The notes under the pieces: generated by a model
The model's input: only the letters and a program-made list of their open reading frames with translations
Told to the model about the DNA's origin: nothing
Database searches by the model: none
In this document: positions 57,561-64,000 of the stretch, piece after piece
Layout: each line of letters starts with the position of its first letter
Position numbering within the stretch: the stretch's first letter is position 1
Translations under genes and position numbers: made by a program
NCBI RefSeq assembly: GCF_003597395.2
Contig: NC_133769.1
Location: forward strand, 43,494,223-43,558,222
Direction of reading: 5' to 3'
Origin: Chelonoidis abingdonii
Lineage: Eukaryota; Chordata; Testudines; Testudinidae
DNA length: 64,000 bases

Positions 57561-59925
57561 TGACTTAATCTCTAGCATCAGCCAAAATGGCAACCATAGC
57601 ATTATTGCGTATATATCAAAATCCTGCCCCTCTACTATGAGCATGGTAGTCCATAAACATAGCAGAAACTCTATTATTCTTCTGCATGGGTGGCGCAAGC
57701 ATAGAAATAGTCATGCAGTGGGAATCTACAGCTCCTCCATATCGGGAAGCGCTGTTCTGTGCCAGTTTTCTTCATGGTAGAGTGGAAGAGATTGGGGGCA
57801 GGCACATAATCCATGGGACCAAGACTACACAGATTCACTGGTTTGGACCCCCAGGAGGAGCAATAGATGTGACTAATACAACCCTTGGATTCACAGTGGT
57901 AGAGCTACAGAGCTGGTGATCCATTGTCTAAGGGTAAGGGAAGATTTGGTTCCCTCCAGAATCCATGGACATTCTCTGTGTAAAATTCACATAGTGTGAG
58001 TACATGCAAGGGGACAGGATTTGGCTCATGATGTACAAAACCAGAAAGGGCTAGACTATAGCATTTAAGCCATAGCCTGACATGGATATGGGGAGGGGGT
58101 GCTGCTGATCCACATCACCCCAGGTGTAGCCTGTGAAGACTGTCTCACCTTGAAGTTCTTCAAATGTATACTAGTATGGGAACTGTTCTATCCATTGGCC
58201 TAGTCCCAGGCTGGCATGGGCTGGGGGAAGGAATATGACCCCACTTCTTCCCCAATCTCTTTCTCATTGCATGGGAGCCTGAGCAATTCCTCCTTGCTGC
58301 CCAGGATACATAAAGAGCAGAGACTGCACTTGTTGGAGGCAATTGCACAACTATGCAAGGGGAGGGGATACATCTTGCATCCCCTTTGTTCTGTTCATCC
58401 ACTCACAAGCCACTAAAATACTTACCCCAGAAGGCTTAAGTCTCTCCAATGTTTCTGAGTTCAGTTCTGCTGAGAGGTTCTTCTTATATTCTGAAATTGC
58501 ATCTGTTCTGAGCTATATAAGTGCAGTTTCCAGTTAGTTTGTCTGAGGCTGGTATGAGCAGGAGTCTATTATATAATGCAAAACTGAAGTATATCAGATT
58601 TCACGCATTTTTTCCTTTCAAGGAAAAATTGCACACAGTAAATTATGCTCTGTATGTTAGAGCTTAGTTCACTGGAAGCCAACTAGCTTGTGCAAAGCCA
58701 ACTAGCACTGCGGGAAAAGACTGCACCTCTCTTCTAGAATCAAAAAGCCTCTTGTACATGAAATGGCCTTTCTGCATCCATACCACACTGATAAGAAGAG
58801 TGAAAATTCCTGTACTGATAGATATTGTTCTAAGTATATTTTTGTATTCTGATAGCAATATATCAGTCTGGCAAAACTAAAAGTACATGCTTTGCAGTAT
58901 CTATTCCAAGCATCTAAATAATTTTTAACAAAACTGAAATCATGCAGGGATTGTCTCAAATTCATATAACGGGCCAAATCCTCAGACTTAAAATGGATAC
59001 AACTCCACTGGAGTGAGTAGAATTGCATCGGTTTGCACCAGCTGAAGTCTTAATGTTCTTAAGGCTCTTTACTGGGCTTTACATACCTATATATTAATAA
59101 ATATGTATGGATAAACACCTTTGTGTCAATCCACTTGCCTTGTGGATCCAAACCTTAGGATCCAAATCAGTGGGACAGAATAGCTTGTATGCCTGCTATG
59201 GCCTTCATTTAAGCCTGCATTAAGACAAGAGGATACAATTCTGTGATGTATTGGGCTACAACTCACATACTTTGACCAAACCATTTCCTCTGTTTGCACC
59301 AGCGGAAAGTTGCTCCTACTGAGAGCACATAAAATGCAATTTGAAGTGTAGAAGCATCCAGCACAGCAGTATTTATGTTCTGCAGCTAAAATAATCCATC
59401 ATATCTGATGTTTATCTGATACCCTGCAGATCTGCTGAAATGATCTAGCTCTTAGTCCTGAGCACTTAAAGATATTCTGACTCAATTCTGTCAAATTGTG
59501 TACATTTATAACATGAAGTATGCTCCAATCCTTTGTGACCAACTGAGAAAACTATTCATTTTATTACAACCTAAACAAATGACAAACTATGGCCTTTAGG
59601 GAAACTGCAAAGCACCTTCATTTTGTGCTTTAACATTATAACAGATGAATATGTCCCAGAAATAGTTTTTCCGTTGGATTTCCAGTAACATCTGTAAACT
59701 TTGGTGGTTGTTAAGATTATTCTTTATAAAAATGATAAGGCCCATAAAGGAAACAATTGTACTTATATTCTACAGAATCTAGTGTACTTAACATTTTAAT
59801 TAAAAACCTTCAAGTTAAAGATACTTTCCATACCATACAGACATAAATGTAAATATTTAAATTAAATGCTGTACTGCACAGTGAGTTAGATTGTAATATT
59901 ACAATCAAGAGTAATTTCCCTGAAC
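57561..59925. other. Unassigned stretch with one MITE relic
   Basis: AT-rich, no gene recognised. The part 58971-59050 (CGGGCCAAATCCTCAG, 'TTTGCACCAGCTGAAG') is a worn inverted-repeat MITE related to 52095-52150. Confidence 0.45.
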
Positions 59926-59929
59926 CCTT

Positions 59930-60080
59930 TTCATGGAACATCTTACTCTAGATATCTTATAGAGATACTTATATGGCCCTTATCACTTTAGTATATGAGT
60001 ACCTCATAGTCATTGATGTAGTTATCCTTTCAGCACCCCTATGAGGTAGGAAATTGCTATTAGCTCCATTTTACAGATGA
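59930..60080 (-). repeat. MIR-like SINE fragment (old)
   Basis: 'CCCTATGAGGTAGGAAATTG' and 'CTCCATTTTACAGATGAT' match the reverse-oriented 3' half of a MIR/CORE-SINE copy. Strongly eroded. Confidence 0.5.
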
Positions 60081-60089
60081 TTTGCCAAA

Positions 60090-61090
60090 TTGTGACCCAC
60101 AAAAACTATCTATGAAAACAAGCAAAGAGGTTACAAGAATATATGTATTCTGCTATATACACATCCTGGTTCACCAAAGACTATCATGTAAGGCATCAAC
60201 GAAAAGCTGGTGTCACACTGGCTATGAATATCGTCATAAAATGTATGCACTTCTACTATGTTAGGAGTTATATATATACTTTGGGAAATATGTTCTTAAA
60301 GTTTGTATAAAGGAGTTAATCCCCAACAGAGGTGAAAAACTGGTTTCCTGCGAGACCAGAGATGTTTTTTTATCTTTTGAAATGTAAATTGAATCTTATC
60401 TCATTCACAATCACCAGTCTGAGCTAAAAGCAGATGAGAATGGCTCAATTTAACAGGAAATGAAGAATAGTCTTATTTGGGGGTACATGTCAAAGGTTTA
60501 CTGAATTATAACTGAGAAACAAGGAAACATCTCGTTTATCATGCACTTAGGAAGAAATGGGGCAGTATAGCTACATTCATGAAAATGGGATCTCTACCAA
60601 GCTTGGTTGAAATCCTGCTGAAGACATGGGGTATGATAAACTTACTTAGACTGAAGCTTACATGTTAAATTTAGTCTCCAGGAATTGTGTTATGATTTTG
60701 TTTCATATGTGATGCTACTGTTTCCATTATCCTTACTCACTTGCTTTTAAATCGAGATCTTCGATAATAAAGTTATTCTTATTTTCACTACAAATATATC
60801 TAAATACTGTGGTGTTAAGCAAAGTGGTGATCCTGAGCTGAATCAGACAAGCTGGTGTATATTCCGTTCCGCTGGAGACAGCTGACCTGGTATTTCTGAG
60901 AGTGTTCAGTGGAGAAAGAGCGGGACGCTACAGGGGAATGCCTCAAAGAGACTTGGGGACTAGAAGTGATGGTGTTTATACACCATCACTTGTCAGGCAA
61001 GGGAAAGGACCCATGCTCTGCACCGGTGGAGGAGTAACTAATTCCTTCCTGGATAGAGGAGGTAGAGCTAAGCCGTACAAGTAGACTGAC
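60090..61090 (+). mobile_element. ERV-type LTR (approximate ends)
   Basis: The 3' half matches the reverse LTR at 45674-46675: AATAAAGTTATTCTTATTTT, 'GATCCTGAGCTGAATCAGAC', 'GGAGACAGCTGACCTGGTAT' and 'CTACAGGGGAATGCCTC'. AATAAA at about 60766 is the likely poly(A) signal. The ends and target duplication could not be fixed. Whether it belongs to the gag remnant downstream is unclear; I favour independent elements because the gag-type leader starts after about 61090. Confidence 0.55.
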
Positions 61091-61585
61091 GGAGATCAGT
61101 TGCAGGGAGACTACAGGAGAGGTAGGTCTCTCTGATGGAGAGAAGCCCTGGACTATGGCTTAACAGGCAGGATATAATAAAGGAAATACAGTGAGGCCTG
61201 TGGGAGCTGAATGGCTATTAATTTGAAGACTTGTTTGCATCTTTATTTGAACTTGTTTCTGCTACCCCAGAAGGGGTTTAGACCTTAATGTGACTTGACT
61301 GGAGGACTAAGCCATGGAACACCCCGAAGGGGGAGTCAGAAAAAGAGGCAGACTGAAAAAGACCATTACATGCCAAGGATCTGGCCACCAGAAGGGGGGG
61401 AAATGCAAGAGGCAAAGTGTCCTGCAGCACTGTGTCCAGGTGCAAGCATGCAACCTAGATGTGAGGATGCACACTTACATGTGGTCTCAGAGCGGAATTT
61501 GGAGATCTCCCTCCAAAGACGGAGAAGAGATACCAATTAACTTAAAGGTGAGAGACAGACTAAGATTTATTTTTTTGGGTGGAGA
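61091..61585 (+). mobile_element. Gypsy-type LTR end and leader (tentative)
   Basis: AATAAA at 61176-61181 is followed by a T-rich U5-like part and a purine-rich leader (CCCGAAGGGGGAGTCAG). The sequence resembles the 5' leader I recall before turtle Gmr1-like gag genes. The primer-binding site was not identified. Confidence 0.45.
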
Positions 61586-61589
61586 GGGG

Positions 61590-63004
61590 AAGATGGATGC
61601 CATGGTCTATATGCTGGCCAACCAAGGGGAGCAGACATGTATTCTTTTGTTGCACCTACTACAAGGGCAGTAATAACAGCAAGAGACTCAACAGGCTCAG
61701 CAAGAACATGTCCTGCAATGCCTAGAAAAGTGGACTCACAGGGACCCAGCTAGTTTTGGAAGAGAATTTGGCCAGACCAGAATCTATGGCTAAATTGGGC
61801 CCAGGTGACACCCGGGAGGCATTTTTGCATACTTTTAAGTGGGTAACCAAATCCTCTTGGCCAGCTCAAGTGGCCCCATTTCTCCTGGGAGAAGCTCGGA
61901 CAACCTACCAAGCTTTGTCCAATAAGCAGGAGCAATCCTACAAAATTATGCAAGAGACCATTCTGATTAGACTGGGATTGACCCCAGAAGCATACCACCA
62001 TTAATTTAGAACATAGCCTTTTCTCCAGGGGCTAAGCCTGGGGGGTTATGAGTTATGGCAACATGATGGTTTCAGCCTGACACAAACTCATTAGACAAAG
62101 TGGTAGACCTTATATTTCTGGAACAATTCCTAAGGGTCTTGCCTGCCTGAGCCCAAAGTTGGGTCTGGAGGTTTTGGCCAACTTGTACTGATGAGGCCTA
62201 TATGGAAAATGATAATGCCAAGCCACCCAAACAAGGGATTAATTTAGAGCAGTGGTTCTCAAACTTTAGCAATCTGATTACCCCCATTTTTATTTAAATT
62301 TTTTCACAGACCTCCAAGCCCACAGCTCAGCCCCAGGCCCCACCCCACATCACACCCCTTCCCCAAAGGTCTCACCCCAACTCTTCCTACCCCCGCTATA
62401 CCCCTCCCCCTCCTGTTCCCTGCCTCTTTCCTCCCCATCCCAAGCGCACCCCGTTCCTGCTCCTCTGGCTCACTCCCAGTGCCTCCTACATGCTGGGGAA
62501 CAGCTGTTCTGTGGCATGCAGGAGGCACTGGGAGGGAAGTGTAGGAGTTGATTAGTGGGGCCAGCAGCCCTGGACATGATTCCATCCCCTCTTCTGAGCA
62601 CACCCCATTCCTGCTCCTCCCCTTCCCTCCCTGCAAATCCTGCACACTGCTGAACAACTGTTCCTAGGTGTGGAGGAGGTGCTGGGAGGGAGAGGGAGGA
62701 ATTGAGGGAGAGAGTGGAAGGAGTAGATCAGTGGAGTATCCTCACAGACCCCAGTTTGAGAAAGACTGATTTAGAGGACTCCTGTGTGGTAAGAAAGGAG
62801 ATGAACCCCTACTCTGGATGGCAATGGGGACACACACAGAGACAGAAATTCTTCGAGAATTCTATGGAACTAGAGAAGGTAGTGACAGCTCAGTCATCAT
62901 CAGATAACAAGAACAGGCACCCAGGAATTGGTCAGTAGAACCGGAATGTGTGTTTCTGGTGTGACTGACTGGATCATATAAGAAAGGACTGCCCACTCAT
63001 GGAG
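61590..63004 (+). pseudogene. Gmr1-like gypsy gag remnant
   Basis: The gag starts with a Gln/Leu-rich N-terminal part (MLANQGEQTCILLLHLLQGQ at about 61610; ETQQAQQEHVLQCLEKW in another frame). A capsid/SCAN-like region follows at 61756-62004, with AQVAPFLLGEARTTYQAL and ILIRLGLTPEAY. A helical piece LIFLEQFLRVLPAW (about 62115) is typical of the lineage from which vertebrate SCAN domains derive. A hAT MITE splits the gene (62250-62768). The nucleocapsid continues to a CX2CX4HX4C zinc knuckle at 62951-62992, with a stop codon inside the knuckle. Gag normally assembles the particle and packages RNA. Multiple stops and frameshifts leave it dead. Confidence 0.8.
62250..62768. mobile_element. hAT MITE inside gag, perfect duplication
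   Basis: The left end, CAGTGGTTCTCAAAC, pairs with the right end, GTTTGAGAAAGACTG. ATTTAGAG flanks both sides exactly (62242-62249 and 62769-62776). The 519-bp interior is C-rich, then G-rich, with two related halves (CACCCCGTTCCTGCTCCTC and CACCCCATTCCTGCTCCTC). No coding. Confidence 0.93.
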
Positions 63005-63059
63005 TTCAGCTATTTGGACTGCTATTAAGTCAAGTCTATGGCTTGGGATGTTCCTTTAG

Positions 63060-63350
63060 TAGTGAGTGCACTCCAGCCTACCAGGTAACTGCTAAAGTGT
63101 CTGGAAGTGAAACGAGAGGACTGATTGATTCTAGGTGCAGGCAGAGGCTAGCTCAGGGTGGTAAGTCCCCAACAGTGAGACTAGATCAGCATTTGCTTGT
63201 GCACATTTCATGTGTACTTTGAGATTCATGGATCTACCCTAAAGTGGAGGTAGAGATAGAATGACAAGGTTGGAAGAACAAGCTGAGGGTTGGTGTGGTA
63301 AGAGACTTCTCTTGGCTTGTAATTGTGGACAGACACTGGCCTTACTTCCC
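63060..63350 (+). pseudogene. Gypsy aspartic protease remnant
   Basis: Just after the zinc knuckle, a frame reads GLIDSRCR, where the active-site motif of retropepsins is D-S/T-G; here Gly is replaced by Arg. Downstream frames show the 'HGST' flap-side piece and a 'VVRDFSWL'-like segment matching the C-terminal part of Gmr1-type proteases. Frameshifts break it. The order gag, knuckle, protease is that of Ty3/gypsy. Confidence 0.6.
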
Positions 63351-63387
63351 AGCTCTGTTATGAAAAAAGGTACCACTTGACTGTAAG

Positions 63388-64000
63388 TTGACCCTCACTT
63401 GCACATGGGGTGTTGGTCCAGGATCCCAGCAGCAAGGACAAGAAGAGAAGATTGATGGACCGGGGATGCTGGTCAAGCGAGTCAGACAGGAGACATCAAG
63501 TCAATTACAAGCTCTGGAGACACAGTTATTTGAGGCTAATCAGGAGCTGGAGGGAGTAAAAGCCTCACAACAGAATATAATAGAGGAGGCAGCAAAACAA
63601 AAACAAGAACTGGTTCAGACAAAACTAGACCGGATATATAAGAAGTATTGTTGGCAGCAACTCAAATGGATGCTAGCTGCATTATGAACCATAAAACCAT
63701 GTGACAATGGAGCCACAGTCTCTGAAAACCAAGAGTAGAGCCCCCTGTGGGAAAGAAAACAAATTGGGTGAGTTTATGGGAGACAGTCATCCTGCGTGAA
63801 GAAACAAGAGAAGCTTCCCTGATTGTGAACCGTGGCCCCCCACCCCAAAGGCAACTGAAGGAAACCAAACAAGCAATGGAGAGTTCACAAATCTGGGAAC
63901 TCTGGGATAGGCTATCTGCCATAGAGGAGGCCCTGAAAATACACATGCAAGACAAAGAATACTGGAAAGAATTTTATCAAGATGTGCTACGTGACAAAAA
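63388..64000 (+). CDS. Coiled-coil-coding stretch, unrecognised
   Basis: 63388-63687 encodes 99 residues: a short N-terminal part, then a Gln/Glu/Leu-rich helix (SSQLQALETQLFEANQELEG and VKASQQNIIEEAAKQKQELV) with clear heptads. After a stop at about 63685 and a frame change, an open frame from about 63785 runs to the window edge and is again helical (REETREASLIVNRG, IWELWDRLSAIEEALKIHM, KEYWKEFYQDVLRDK). I do not recognise the protein. It may be part of the same retroelement between protease and reverse transcriptase, or a separate retrocopy. The frame change suggests a decayed copy, but the reading beyond the window is unknown. Confidence 0.4.

Noticed and set aside
62304..62657. 117-residue Gly/Arg-rich minus frame
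   Set aside because: It lies wholly inside a hAT MITE with perfect flanking duplication.

Overview
The window is eukaryotic, AT-rich, vertebrate non-coding DNA packed with decayed transposable elements. The lineage is most likely a turtle (Cryptodira). The reasons are a CR1 LINE 3' end of the type ending in GTTCTTATG repeats, a tRNA-headed SINE with a CR1-like tail that looks like the cryptodiran Cry/tortoise SINE, Gmr1-like Ty3/gypsy remnants, a Penelope-like element with a GIY-YIG domain, and a two-protein PIF/Harbinger transposon. These assignments come from recall of the families, not from a search. I recognise no intact host protein-coding gene, rRNA or CRISPR. The segment is best read as intergenic or deep intronic.

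Layout. 1-0.7 kb: CR1 tail against the 3' part of an LTR (called LTR-A here). 1.7-5.4 kb: an ancient dispersed repeat, a Penelope-like 3' region (minus) and an 815-bp inverted-repeat DNA element carrying tRNA-like modules. 7.9-12.3 kb: a short MITE and two solo LTRs. 15.8-18.3 kb: an L1/Tx1-type ORF1 remnant, a fold-back hAT MITE and an LTR-like block with a 49-bp tandem repeat. 22-27.7 kb: hAT and mariner-type MITEs, a Penelope tail, a non-LTR reverse transcriptase remnant with an (AC)n tract, and two MIR-type SINEs, one split by a hAT MITE. 28.6-36.4 kb: a reverse-oriented solo LTR, a second fold-back hAT, and two LTR-A copies, the second holding a 265-base assembly gap.

37.1-44.4 kb is the most striking structure. 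Two matching hAT-like ends with a 7/8 target duplication enclose a 7.3-kb composite. It holds a minus-strand CR1 ORF2 remnant, a PIF/Harbinger transposon (transposase plus; Myb/SANT-like protein minus), a mariner-type MITE, and in the right arm a minus-strand exon-like segment: a start codon, a membrane helix and a consensus splice donor.

44.8-57.6 kb: an old CR1, an ERV-type LTR, three hAT MITEs, a 1.1-kb repeat with a 51-bp minisatellite open on both strands, three more LTRs, and a gypsy pol remnant split by the Cry-type SINE. 60-64 kb: an LTR followed by a Gmr1-like gag-protease remnant (the retroelement lineage related to the SCAN domain), split by a hAT MITE with a perfect 8-bp duplication, and then an unexplained coiled-coil-coding stretch running off the window edge.

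The elements do not form a pathway. What can be read is relative age: hAT MITEs entered MIR and gypsy copies, the SINE entered gypsy pol, and CR1 and Harbinger copies lie inside the large hAT.
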